This document shows, piece after piece, positions 48,998 through 59,681 of a stretch of 64,000 nucleotides of DNA. The position numbers and the translations under genes were made by a program. Every line of letters begins with the position of its first letter. The first letter of the stretch is position 1. The notes below the pieces were generated by a model that worked only from the letters and a program-made list of their open reading frames with translations, was not told where the DNA came from and made no database searches. This DNA comes from Ipomoea triloba (lineage: Eukaryota > Streptophyta > Magnoliopsida > Solanales > Convolvulaceae), in NCBI RefSeq assembly GCF_003576645.1, contig NC_044920.1:2791356-2855355 (forward strand). The letters run 5' to 3'.

Positions 48998-49037
48998 ACA
49001 ATAGGCGTCCGGGTTACTTACACCAGACGCCTATTGT
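48998..49037. repeat. short inverted repeat upstream of the Ulp1-fusion gene
   Basis: ACAATAGGCGTC and GACGCCTATTGT are perfect 12-bp inverted arms around a 16-nt loop. Short GC-rich inverted motifs like this occur near ends of CACTA elements, but I did not find a CACTA terminus next to it. Confidence 0.7.
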
Positions 49038-49842
49038 TATCCGAAAATTTTTAAAAATATGCAAGCACTTTTTTTGGCAAATTATAACGTAAACCAATAA
49101 TAAATGTTATTTTTAAAATACAAACCAAATAATGAAAATTTTAGGATGTAAAAAAGCACCTTATCTATTCTAATCTAAAATATAAATAAATATAATAAAA
49201 ACATAATAAGTGTGAATGAAGGTTATACCCTTCATTTATGTCCGTTTTTCCTAGTTATGAAACAGTCTGCGATTCAAGTTTTGTATAGCATAATTAGAAA
49301 AGTTGTTTCTATGTCTGACTGTAAGGAATGATTTACCATTTCATTGATCATAGATGTAAACGTTTTATGTTATGAATTAATGGAATAACTACGTTTACTT
49401 TGAAAAAAAATACATAACTATCATTTTATTTAGGGTAAATGATATTTTTAGAGTTCAAATTATGTCATAATGATAAACTCAATCCCATAGTTATAAGAGT
49501 GGCCCCATTTAGCACCTGAATTATTTGCGTAATGGTCATTTTTAATTTGTCCCTCATCTAAGATATTTGTTAAAATCTAACGTTCATACAATGGTAAATT
49601 TGAAAATTTAGTTGCTACTCCAAAACACAAGTTATTAAATAAGTATATAATTGAATTTGAAATGTTCTTTTAAGTATTTGCACTGCATAGAAATATCAAC
49701 AGAAAATATTATTGTATCAAAAAGTTGGATTATCCAAGAGTGTATATATGTTCTTGTTGTAGTTGCACAAGACAATCTACTCACATCAGTCCAAATGGTA
49801 TCTATAGAATCACTTTCCTTTGTTTCTTTCTTCATTTATCAT
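49038..49842. other. gene-free stretch
   Basis: No gene or element recognised. The part at about 49434-49570 has words resembling the foldback MITEs (TAAATGATATTTTTAGAG, AATGGTCATTTTTAATTTG) but no clear ends. Confidence 0.45.
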
Positions 49843-50335
49843 TTTTTTAAAGGAAAAGATTGATTCATTAAATCATCAGCAAGACATTCAACAAGAAAAG
49901 AGGGAGGGATATCAAACTACTCCCCACAACCTAACACAGAATTGGCCTCCTAAGCAACAAAGTGAGCAACACAATTCACAGATCCTCTAACAAAACAGAA
50001 TTTGACATCATTTATCATAGATGTCAATTCTTTAACATCATCCACTAGCAAACCAAAAGCAGAATAAAATGAATTACAAGACAAAGCATTAAATAAAAGT
50101 TGAGAGTCTGCTTCCACATTAACATTGCCCATACTAGTATCCTTAAGCCAACGAGCGCTTCACGCATGCTTATTCACATTCTTAGCTGCAAGAAACCTCC
50201 CATCATCATCACGAAGCACCCAACCTAGCCCCATAACATTATTACCACGGTCAATTGCGGCATCCGTATTCAACTTCAATCGACCACGCTGCGACCTACA
50301 CCACTTCTCCACATGGCTGTTATTATTCCTGACGG
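49843..50335 (-). pseudogene. 5'-truncated LINE: RNase H domain and 3' end
   Basis: Read on the minus strand from about 50300, the frame shows the RNase H fold of plant non-LTR retrotransposons: L-K-L-N-T-D-A-A (first catalytic Asp), G-L-G-W-V-L-R-D-D-D-G-R-F, V-E-A-D-S-Q-L-L-F-N-A-L (Glu-Asp pair) and F-V-R-G-S-V-N-C-V-A-H (His near the C-terminal motif), then D-I-P-P-S-F-L. At least one in-frame stop breaks it (before S-A-R-W-L near 50160). T-rich sequence at 49843-49849 marks the poly(A) end. The reverse transcriptase is absent. It is about 490 bp of a multi-kilobase element, so it is inactive. Confidence 0.8.
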
Positions 50336-50369
50336 TAAATATGTTACCGGAGTATAATCAATAAGTGAG

Positions 50370-50860
50370 TAACAATGGTTTTGATACCACAATGTAGATC
50401 TGTGTATTAGTGAGTAACGGTAATTCAATATAATGAGTGATTTCAGTACAATACAGTAGCGTTGTGTGTAATCAACAAAAGTGTCTCCCCTCCTCCTACA
50501 ACAGGCTTCTACTTATACTCCAGGTGTAACGATTCTTCTTCTGCGAGTTGTAACGGTCTTCATGATGGCAGTCTTGAATGCGAAGTGGAGCCGTTGTAGT
50601 GGAGTCATTGGCAATGACTTCTCTCCTCAGCATAATGGGTGGATGTTTAATTCTGGTTCCGCTTGTCTGCCTGTGGTTCCGATCGGGTGTTTACCAATTA
50701 CCCTATACTAGTCCCCCCACTCCCTAGCCAACGAGAGTGGTTGAGGTAGCTTGGGAGTAATAACTTGTGTAAAAATTGTTTAGGTATGATCTAATAAGGA
50801 AGATCACCTTGATTTTGAAGATATTTTCCAATCTACATTTTTTTTTTAGCAACAGAGGCG
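50370..50860 (-). mobile_element. LTR fragment with primer-binding site
   Basis: On the minus strand GTAGATCTACATTG-like LTR end sequence runs into TGGTATCAAAAC (50370-50383 region), a typical primer-binding site. Upstream, GAGTATAAGTAGAAGCC (near 50506-50522) is a credible LTR TATA box followed by the start of the transcribed R region. The far LTR boundary was not fixed. It lies between the LINE fragment and the gag relic, so the order (gag, LTR, primer site) does not match one simple element. Confidence 0.5.
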
Positions 50861-50912
50861 GGTGTCGAGGGCGTTTTTTTTTTTTTTTGACGAATCTAAT
50901 CAAGACGGACCA

Positions 50913-51800
50913 TCAGCGAATAACGTATTTCTTGCGTTGCGTGGGCTCCTCCTCTATTTCATTATCTCTTTCTTTCCTAGCCTGGTCATATCTTCTTTTC
51001 TTGGTGTTGGAAGTGGACGGCTCGGGGTCCTCTACCTTTCGCCACACATTATCGGGTAAGCCTTGTTGATGCTGATATTGCCCCGGATACTTAACGAATT
51101 GAGTAAAGTATCCGCTCTGCACTAGTTCCTCTATTTGCCCTTTTAAAGTGTGACACTCGTCAGTATCATGGCCAACTTGTCGGTGAAACCGACAGTATTT
51201 GGTTTCGTCCTCGTCCGGAGAAATTTTCATGCAATCAAGGGAAAATGCACCATTCCCACTTCCTTAGCATGACTTAAAATCACGCTAATTGGATGAGTAA
51301 GTGGTGTTAAATGTCGCGGTGGGGCGAGACGAGGCCGCTCGAGATCTCTCCGCTTCGTTGTGGATGATTGGTTTGGGCGTGGTGCTTGGTTGGCCGGACC
51401 AATTTTATCAGATCGCCCACCCCTTCTGCCTTCCTCAACATCCTTCATCTTTCTATCAGTCTCCTCCGCTTCGGCATAGCGGTTTGCTGTCTTCATTAGC
51501 TCCTTATAGGAGCGTGGATGATGAGTGTTCAACTGTCTATGAAAATCTCCTGACCTCAACGCCTGGATAAATATGAGGATCGCTGCTTTAGAGTCAAAAT
51601 CGTACACGTTGTTGACCTCTTTCTTCCATTTGCTCAAGAAATTTCTTAAACTTTCGCCTCTATCCTGCTTTACTCCGTAGAGATGTGAAAACGGTTTCTT
51701 GTGTTGTATATGTCCAGAGAAATAAGTCAAAAAATTCTTGAACAACTCTGCAAAGTTCTGGATCGAACCATCTGGAATCGTGTTGAACCAATCTTGTTCT
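50913..51800 (-). pseudogene. Gypsy-type retrotransposon gag relic
   Basis: Two adjoining minus-strand frames (51745-51227, extendable to about 51795, and 51230-50913) make one gag. The first has the retrotransposon gag core: P-D-G-S-I-Q-N-F-A-E-L-F-K-N-F-L, K-Q-D-R-G-E-S-L-R-N-F-L-S-K-W and A-I-L-I-F-I-Q-A-L-R-S-G. The second carries the C-terminal zinc motif Y-C-R-F-H-R-Q-V-G-H-D-T-D-E-C-H-T-L-K, with G-Y-F-T-Q-F-V behind it, common in this Gypsy group. A frame change near 51230 and the missing N-terminus and pol show it is dead. Confidence 0.85.
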
Positions 51801-51969
51801 TGTTGTCCTCATAAATGTCACCACCCGTGAAGTCTTGCTATTAAGTAACTCTTACTGCTATAGTTCCTTGCTATTTGATGTAGTCAATAGTTTGTCATCT
51901 TAAAACTTGTACTATATGTTGAAATCTTCTTTGTTCTTGATACTTAGATAATTTGTAGCGCTGGTTTAC

Positions 51970-52001
<32 letters not shown>

Positions 52002-53778
52002 TTCTAGATAAAATTACAAGGAAAATTTGGGGGTTTAATTTCTAATTCAATTTTTATATTTACATAATCAAAATCTAAATATACACTAGCCTATTCCTAA
52101 CACATAGGGTTGGTTCTGGAATTTTGAAAAATATTTTCATAAAAAGAATTTGTAAATAATGATTCATTTTTCAAAAAATATTTTCATGTTTTGGTATTTG
52201 GTTGAAAGTTTAAAAAACTGAACTCTTTTGTTTGGCTAAAAGTTATAAAACTATATTTTTCCTGTTTGATTTATTTAAATGTAAAAAAAAATTGAAATCT
52301 ATTATAAAGTTATTTCTTATAAAATATTAATTATTTTAATAATGATAATAATTATTAGTTTATTGTAAGAGTTTAAACTTTGTGTCATTGTATTTACTTT
52401 ATGATTTTATTTGTATTAAAATAAAGTTATAAACTAAAACTTACATAGACAACTAGTTATAAAGATTAGCAATAATTATAATATATAAAAAGATGTAAAT
52501 CAATAAATTTTAAGTTTTAATTTATTATAATAAAAATAAATACATAAATTGATAAATGTAAATATGTAATAAAATTGAACTAAAGAAATTGAAAGGAAAA
52601 AATTTTTTTGGATGGTGGTGTGAGCATCAATATAATATAAACATAAATGTGCAGTCCAACTATTAGCTTAGGCTTTTAGTTGGATGGAGCACATACTTCA
52701 ATTTAGTATCAGAGCCATACAAAAGGTCCAAATTTAATATAGAGAGAGTCAAGTACAAGAGAGGGATTCAAATATATATTTCAAGTAAAAATCTTTTAAA
52801 ATAAAATTCAAGAAAATATGTCATTTTTTCTTTGATCAAAATTCATTTTTTTTTAAAGTCAAACACAAAAAAAAAAAAACAAAAAAACAAAAAAAAAATG
52901 ACTTCTGAAAATCATTTTGAATTTTTAAACTATTCTTTATCAGTTATCATTTTGAATTTTAAACCGTTCCTTAGTTGTTAAAGGGTTTGACGTGCAGTTC
53001 ATCAAACTGTACTATAAAAAATTATATGTGAATAAAATGTAACATGAAATACATATTTCAAGATTTTAGTTGGATCTTGAAATTAAATAATATGGCTACT
53101 TGTGAGCAATAATAATAATAATCATACATCTCAAAAGTACTCATAGAACATCTATTTATTGTATTAAGGTAGTGAATATTGAAATAAGGCATAACTTTTT
53201 TTTGAGCATAACTTTTAATTAGTTCTTTAACTGTGATCATGGTGTCAATTTTTAGTCTTTTAATGACAAATTTGGTATCTAGCGTTAAGTTAACTTTTGT
53301 TACAATTGACTAAATTCATCATTTCACTAAGAATTTAATAACTAAATTTACACCACCAATAACTGATGGAGTAAATTTACATTAAGATTACAATTTAAGA
53401 AGAAAAAAAAAAAAAAAACTCTATACATGTTCAAGCTCTGGTTATATATGTATAGTATGTAGCTTGATATATATAATATCCACTTTCTCTTCTTCCTCGG
53501 ACGATGAAACATTGTGTTCAATGTCCCATGCACGGCCTCGTAGAAAGAAGGAAAACCATTGTAGATAATATATTTAAGCAAAAAAAAAAAAAAGAAAGAA
53601 AACAAAATCATACATCCTTTTATATTTGTTAGGTAATTGAGGAAAACTTGCTGCAATTATTTGAGGATGTGTATTGAGTAAGTCTCATTTCTGTAATAGT
53701 TTATAAATCACACAAAAGATCGTAGATAAATTGTACTATGAAGATTTGTGCGATTGACTCGACCAAATGAAGATGGAA
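51801..53778. other. gene-free stretch with low-complexity DNA
   Basis: No gene recognised. The text at 52640-52735 (GTATCAGAGCCATAC near 52707) resembles a primer-binding-site or SINE-related repeat. A-rich runs lie near 52868-52900, 53400-53418 and 53579-53593. The part around 52110-52990 has TTTTGAAAAATATTTTCAT-type words and may be an old MITE; ends not found. Confidence 0.45.
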
Positions 53779-54006
53779 TTAATCACGCCAGCAAACGAGC
53801 ATGATTACACACCGTCGGATGATGTAGAACCTTGCTCGTTGTTCCTTCACAAGTGCGGCACATTTTCTTGCAAAACCACCGCCGCCGCACCTTCTCCGCC
53901 TTCCACGGCCGCCGGAGGTTCCCAGCTTTGATGAGATCAGCTGCAAGTTATCGTGATCGGAGAACAAGTGCCGCCGTGGCTGTGGTGGCGCTGCTGTCAT
54001 CGCCAT
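53779..54006 (-). CDS. RTFL/DVL: ROTUNDIFOLIA-like / DEVIL small peptide
   Basis: This 75-residue frame starts at 54006 immediately after an in-frame TAA, so the start is fixed. Residues 48-75 carry the RTF/DVL signature: [19 protein letters not shown] at 48-66, then V-I-M-L-V-C-W-R-D to the stop, close to the family consensus including the Cys pair and final C-W-R-D. The N-terminal half is variable and Gly/Arg-rich as usual. Family members are plasma-membrane-associated small proteins; overexpression reduces cell proliferation along organ length and gives short leaves, fruits or trichome-base outgrowths. Their exact mechanism is unknown. Genes of this size are often missed in annotation. A TATA box lies 153 bp upstream. 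Confidence 0.92.
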   Translation of the reverse strand: MAMTAAPPQPRRHLFSDHDNLQLISSKLGTSGGRGRRRRCGGGGFARKCAALVKEQRARFYIIRRCVIMLVCWRD

Positions 54007-54127
54007 TTACCAAGAGAATATAATATATATTATTATTGGTCCTGTAGGGGTTGGGTTTTAGGAACTGATTTGTTGATGATTGGTTATGAAGGAGAAGATA
54101 GAAATAATGTTATGATGATAATGTGTG

Positions 54128-54170
54128 AGTGGTGGAAGAGAATGAGCAATCTTATTAGTATTTATAGTAA
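54128..54170 (-). promoter_or_regulatory. TATA box and likely transcription start of the RTFL gene
   Basis: On the minus strand CTATAAATACT (TATAAATA at 54166-54159) is followed about 30 nt later by a pyrimidine-rich CCACCACTCACAC start-like sequence near 54130. This gives a 5' leader of about 125 nt before the ATG at 54006. Confidence 0.6.
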
Positions 54171-54699
54171 GAAATGTTTGTTGGCCAAACAAAATCTTAG
54201 TTCCAATTTAGGGCTATAGAGATTTTAGTTGAGTTGGGTTGGGATAGAGATCGTATGATCAAGAAATTATAAATAGGTAGTACTTATCTTAATGGTTTAG
54301 TATGTAATGATTTAATAGGCTGTATTTGGAAGAAGAGACCAAAATTTGAAATTCAACAACCCCGTGTGCACTAACATTTGGCCTTGTCTGCTAGGCGTTA
54401 CAGTTATTTACCTCCCCTCACATACTCTGTCAGGGCGGGGCAAGGCGTGATGGACTCTTAAGGTTGGTGATTCAACCTTTAGGGAGAAGAAATTATTAAT
54501 ATAGGTCGTTTAGTATGTAAGGAAGTTCATGTTATTTTATAAAATTTAAAGTAGGTTAAAGTTATTATCATGTTTAATAGGGTTTTGACCTAGCTAGAAA
54601 GTTTAAATCAATTGAGAATATGCATGCTATGAAATTAGAGAAAGTTAATTTTAACTTGGGGCTAGATTTGTTATCTTGAGTGATTAGGAAATGGGAATG
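54171..54699. other. gene-free stretch
   Basis: No gene recognised. The interval about 54365-54490 (CAGGGCGGGGCAAGG, GGTTGGTGATTCAACC) shares wording with 22495-22525 and is probably a dispersed repeat. Confidence 0.45.
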
Positions 54700-54879
54700 T
54701 ACAAAATTCATTCAATTACTAATTTGCTCTTTATTGATGTCATGTTTCGTATGATATTTTTATTGTTTGCATGTAATAAGGGTATATTGAAAATTAAAAC
54801 CAAAAAAAAATTAAAATCTTTAGAAAGTTGGGATGAATCAAATATTTGAAATAATGAACAAAAAAAAATAATGCATAAA

Positions 54880-55183
54880 GACAACGATTTTGAAGTTTTA
54901 TGTATTCGAAGTACACTTAAATAACACACCAACAACAACAGATAAATAAATCGTCGTCTTTTAACAAAAAATAAATCATTGTCTTTGTAGTGTTTTTTTA
55001 CAAAATACACATAGACAACACACTAAAGACAACGATTAAAAATCATTGTCTTTGACAAAAGTGTTGCATTAAAAACAAGAGTTTTGGGTAAAACTGTTGT
55101 CTTTTATATATAAAAGACAACATTTTTGTCAAAAACAATTATTGTTTTTGTAATGTTGTTTTTTGTGTATTTTTCTTGTAGTG
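54880..55183 (+). mobile_element. CACTA-type element, right terminus and subterminal repeats
   Basis: The block ends in TTTTTCTTGTAGTG (55170-55183), the reverse of the CACTACAAGAAAA terminus of plant CACTA elements. Inward lie repeated AAAGACAAC/GTTGTCTTT motifs in both orientations, including GTTGTCTTTTATATATAAAAGACAAC, as expected for subterminal repeats. I found no matching left CACTA end nearby, so the element is truncated or its left end has decayed. Confidence 0.65.
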
Positions 55184-55795
55184 AAATAAATCTACAGTAT
55201 ATTAAAAATGAACATTTGTGCTCGTGATCAATAATATAATGATTGGTTGATAGTAAGTAAAGACTAAATCCTTTCGAGATGAATCTCGAAAATCTCAAGA
55301 CCATTGTGAATTTGCTCATGGAAGCTCGCTAGTTAATTAACACAAGTATTAGCTTCAAGATGAATATGATCACTTAATCAATTCATAAAAACAATATAAA
55401 AATGTTTAAAAAAAAACAATATAGAAATAAAGTTATAATTATAACACTAATTAATTGCATGCCATATCATTTTATTTAATATAAAGTTTAATCAAAAAGT
55501 CTTTTTTCCTAATCATGAGCACTACGTAGTACTCGTATTGCGGAGTAGTTGTATAAAACATGTTCCTTAATACTGCTACACATGAGCAATCAAGGTTGCA
55601 GTTACGAAGTGTCCAAATTGAGTGCATGGCTTCCAACATTCATGAACATTTTTTCACGTTAACTATATCCAGCATTAAAATATATATTCTTGGGCTGTGC
55701 AGTGGCTCGAAGAGTCAAGTCCAGCATTCTACCATCGAATCGTGACATTAACTGCTATGCAAGTATAAGAAAATAAAGATACGTCTTCGCTACTA
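55184..55795. other. gene-free stretch
   Basis: No gene recognised; only short frames without domains. Confidence 0.5.
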
Positions 55796-55890
55796 TCCAT
55801 AGCTCTTGGTGGAGTGGTAAGCGTTTGATCTTATAATTGATATCAGAGTCAGGTTAATGGGTTCGACATTTACCATTACGTCAAAAGTTA
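55796..55890 (+). mobile_element. tRNA-like SINE fragment
   Basis: CTTGGTGGAGTGGTAAGC (A-box-like, near 55804) and GGGTTCGACATTT (B-box-like, near 55858) are spaced like the pol III promoter of a tRNA-derived SINE. No target duplication found. ATTGATATCAGAGTC between them also resembles a retroviral-type primer-binding site, so the origin is uncertain. Confidence 0.4.
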
Positions 55891-56109
55891 TAACTAATAG
55901 TGATAACACAATTTTATTTCATTATGTTACTTATGTAACAGTCAACGATACATTTTGATGGTTGAATATTGAACTCGACTCTTTTAACTCTCTGGCCAAC
56001 CTATATACACATACATCCGGTTTGCATGAACCTGCAACAATATTGGACAGAAACAAGCAGTATTAATAAGATAATTTAATTAGTATGACATATATATTAT
56101 AGTTATACA

Positions 56110-56235
56110 AATGGATCTCCAATCATGAGCTTTGTACGCCGCCACGGCAGCAACAACTTTTGATTTTGATCCCATTTTGCACAAACCAATGGCCGTAAGA
56201 GGAACATCTTCCATGACTTGCGCAGCCTGCATCAA
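56110..56235 (-). pseudogene. possible exon of an unrecognised gene
   Basis: On the minus strand, after an acceptor-like TTGATGCAG, a frame reads A-A-Q-V-M-E-D-V-P-L-T-A-I-G-L-C-K-M and S-K-S-K-V-V-A-A-V-A-A-Y. It is more protein-like and less AT-rich than its surroundings. I do not recognise the family. A second protein-like patch lies at about 57045-57215 on the same strand (V-D-P-E-V-F-P-K-L). They may be remnants of one gene; no complete model can be built. Confidence 0.3.
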
Positions 56236-56261
56236 TGTTAAATAATTTAATTTTTTTTTTA

Positions 56262-56620
56262 ATTAAGACCATGTTTGTAAACCCGAAAAATGATTTCTCC
56301 AGTGTTTCGATACAATTGAAAAATTCGGTCAAAAGAAAACATTTTCCGTTGATCGGAGAAAATCTAGTCATTTTCTGCCACACTTAGTACCAATTTTTTT
56401 TAATAAATAATATTATTTTTAATATTATTATAAATATTTTTACATTCTAAATAAAATATTTAAAATATTTAATTATACAATTCTACTCATATTTCAGAAA
56501 ATAAACCAAACATACAAAGACAGTTTTTTACTATGCAGCCAAACACGGGAAAGAAAATATTTTCTGGAAACTTACTCATTTTTCATAAGTTATTTTCCTA
56601 CTTTTCAAACGGGCCGCAAA
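56262..56620. mobile_element. MITE-like repeat
   Basis: The left part (CATGTTTGTAAACCCGAAAAATG) and right part (CATTTTTCATAAGTT...ACTTTTCAAACGG) are loosely inverted, with GAAAACATTTTCC and GGAAAGAAAATATTTTC in between. Ends are approximate. Confidence 0.4.
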
Positions 56621-57865
56621 AAATATATGTTTCGTCATATGTGCAACATAATAAAGTCAAGAATTAAATTTGTGATCTCACAAACACTACTCTTTACAAA
56701 TTTGTGATCTAGGTGAAACTCGCATTGTAAACCTAGTCGGCAAATGACAATGAGGCAAATCCGTTTAAATTACTCATAATTGATCGGCTTAAAACAAAAA
56801 GACTAATAAAAAAATCTCATAAATAATTAAACTTAAAAGCTTATACGGAATAGTTATTAAATCAATTATTCGATCAATTCGATTAAAATTGCCCTTCCCT
56901 AACTTATGACAACATTGAGTTGCATATAAACATCTATTTTAGACATTTTGGAACATCTTACAAATTTGTGCCCTTGCCTTATTAGGTTTTACTTGGTTAT
57001 AAACTCCTATCCTAAGGGACCTCATCACATGGTACAATGTGAAGATATCGTCTTCTTGACCTGAAAAGTGGCGGCGCTACGGCGGCGCAGCAGCAAAAGC
57101 AGCGGCTGTAATCAATTTTGGAAACACTTCCGGGTCAACCCAGAATCTACAGGAGACAGGTTCGATAGCCCATTGTAATTCATGTCCGATTTGTACGATG
57201 AACCAAATTAAGACTTCAATCTTTGTTAAGGTTATATACTTAAATAAAACCCTTGCCAGTTGGCACGCACTTTCAACTTGACAAAATCCATTCCTCCTCA
57301 GATCTAGTTTGGGCTATAAAGCATGCTATTTTCATTACTCTTTTCATACAACATCTTGTATGTGTTTCAATCACACCAAAACTAATTCATATTTGATTCG
57401 AGACGTGATAAAAAAGTTTGACACTTACTTAGACGTTTTTAATATATTAAATCAACAAAATTGAGTTCAAAATATTCTCATACAAAGAAGTGTGGAGTTG
57501 TAGCAAGGAGAGACAGCTAGAGATTCTCACATTCATAGAGTTCGATTTATTACATGCACTATCAAATCTTACTCCTTAAATTTTACTCTCTGATATGGCA
57601 GACACTGATAAGTTACTCTTTTTTTTTTTTCATGTGGGTCCTAATATAAATGTCTACATCAATATTTTGTGTCTCGGAGTAAAAGTTGGAGTAGAAAATT
57701 AGAGTACACATAATATTTCCACATTCATATTATTGTCAAAAGTACATATTGCTATTGAAGGATTGGCATTGTGTTCTAAGATCAACATATTCATCGTGAG
57801 GCAAACATATATGCAAGCGTTGATTGTATGACCATTGGTTTTGATAATTTCCTGTTGGGCCTCAA
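56621..57865. other. gene-free stretch apart from one protein-like patch
   Basis: The patch at about 57045-57215 is described with 56110-56235. Nothing else was recognised. Confidence 0.4.
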
Positions 57866-59680
57866 TGTTTTTATCAGTCCTGATTCCCTGAATGGTAATG
57901 AGCTGTTTTTTATGGCTGCGTAGGTATAGTGTGATGACTTTTTTTGTAGTTTTCAATACCATAAAATTTTGGAAAAGAAAAATCATTTGGAAAATAAAGG
58001 AGAATTAATAGATGAATTCAAGCTAATATAAGCTGCCACAACATTTTCCCTCTACACAATCATATGTTCTAACACAATTTATTGTCAAAATATTAAGATA
58101 ATGTTAATGTTACCATTTCCAATTAAGTACCACATGGTACCATGTTAGTATGTTACTAAGCTGATGGAAATGTTCGTGAACTCTGACTATAAACATTTCA
58201 ACAACGTATGGAGTACACATTTCACATTTGAAGACATGATCAGACAAAATCTTCAAATCCCCAAATTTTCTCTCTTTTTATTCTATTTAATTATTATTTT
58301 TTATATTTAAAAAATACTAGTTTTGTTTCTTGATTCTAACTTGTTTGAAATACCAACTAAAATTAATGCAACCCCTCTCCCAAGGAAAAAATATAATATA
58401 GATAAGGTTTAACCTAGTTTTGGAACTTGCAAGTGTTTTGCACTAAAAGTTTTAGGGAAAAAAAAGTTGAAATAAACTATTCAATTATATATAGGTCAAA
58501 TATTAATTATTAAATCTCTAGACAATAAAAAGTTTCAGTTAGACATCTCAACTCCTCAATTTTATTGAATTTATCCAATAACTTCTTAAATTGATGATGC
58601 AATTAGATCAATTGGCTAGTAAACTCAATATAATGTGAATAGTGATAAAATGTTCTGGTATGATTTTTTTTCCAAACAATGCTTTTTTAAAAAAGAAAAA
58701 TACAAATTGTTGGCTTTTCTGTTGTTGGAAGAGTTGGTAATTTTTTCTGTCTAGATGACGGATATGGAGAAGCCATGTTGGTTTTTCTGTAAAAAAAATA
58801 TTTTCTTATTTTTAAATTAATTTATTTATTTGAATTAAGAAACTATTTTTTAGAGTTTTTATTTTTAATTTTTTTAATTAACATCGATTACGGTGAAAAA
58901 ATCAACTTAATTGTATTAAAATGAAGAGTTCAGGTGCCTAATTAGAACTTTATATATTTTTGGGCCTATTTCACCATTGTTTCCAAAGTTTTTGTAATTC
59001 TTTTTTCTTTCATTTTCAAGAAAATAATTTAATTATTAAGATTAGGCCCAGTGGAAGTTCTTATAAAGATTCATTCTCAAAAGCCCAAGCAATGCTTCCA
59101 AATTATGCCGTGGACCCAGGTCCACCTTGCAAGGTGGACCTGAGTCCAATACGACGCTGTTTCACTATTTTGTTTTAAAAAAAAAATTACTAAACATATA
59201 GCCCTGAAATGTGTGAATGTGGAGGTTTCAAATTGTGAATAAAAAGTATAGAATTTGTGAATGTAGAGTTATGAATGTGTGAATCTGTAGTAGAGTTAAC
59301 AGAGTTCTAGCAACTTGTAGCCCTGTAATGTGTGAATGTGGAGTTCTCAAGTTGTGAACATAGAGTATAGGAGCTGTGAATTTAGAGTTTTGAATCTGTG
59401 AATGCATAACAGTGGTATTATAGTTACTAAACATATAGCCCTGTAATGTGTGAATGTGGAGTTTTCAAATTGTGAATATGGAGTATAGGGTATGTGAATG
59501 TAGAGTTTGTGTTCTGTTGTGATGAGGAGCCGTTAACGCCGTTAATTTTAAACAAATAAAAATAAAATTGTGAAACGGCGTCGTATTGGACCCAGGTCCA
59601 CCTTGCAAATGGGCTAGACTGGTGAGACCATATAGAAGTATACAATACAATTTTAAATATATATAGACACACACATTTTT
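57866..59680. repeat. first copy of a locus repeated by the assembly
   Basis: 57866-59628 reappears at 59682-61444 (offset 1816) after a single N at 59681, and 59224-59680 reappears a third time at 61565-62021 after another single N. All parts compared are identical. It contains a TIR element at 59127-59608 and no recognised gene. Confidence 0.9.
59127..59608. mobile_element. 482-bp TIR element with three internal ~118-bp repeats
   Basis: The 39-bp ends starting TTGCAAGGTGGACCTGAGTC are inverted at the right end (GACCCAGGTCCACCTTGCAA), with two mismatches. Inside, GCCCTGTAATGTGTGAATGT recurs at 59201, 59320 and 59438. The left flank also carries GGACCCAGGTCCACC, making an 18-bp-arm palindrome across the insertion point (59112-59147). 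It encodes no transposase; type uncertain, possibly Mutator-like. Confidence 0.75.
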
Positions 59681-59681
59681 N

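Noticed and set aside
53832..54219. Plus-strand frames overlapping the RTFL gene
   Set aside because: They lie opposite the conserved RTF motif and have no domain of their own.
55840..55860. Primer-binding site of an LTR retrotransposon at GATATCAGAGTC
   Set aside because: It sits between A- and B-box-like motifs and has no LTR beside it, so a SINE reading is preferred.
58960..59672. Short frames repeated identically at 58960, 60776 and 59228, 61044, 61569
   Set aside because: Their repetition comes from the assembly duplication, and they run through transposon terminal repeats.
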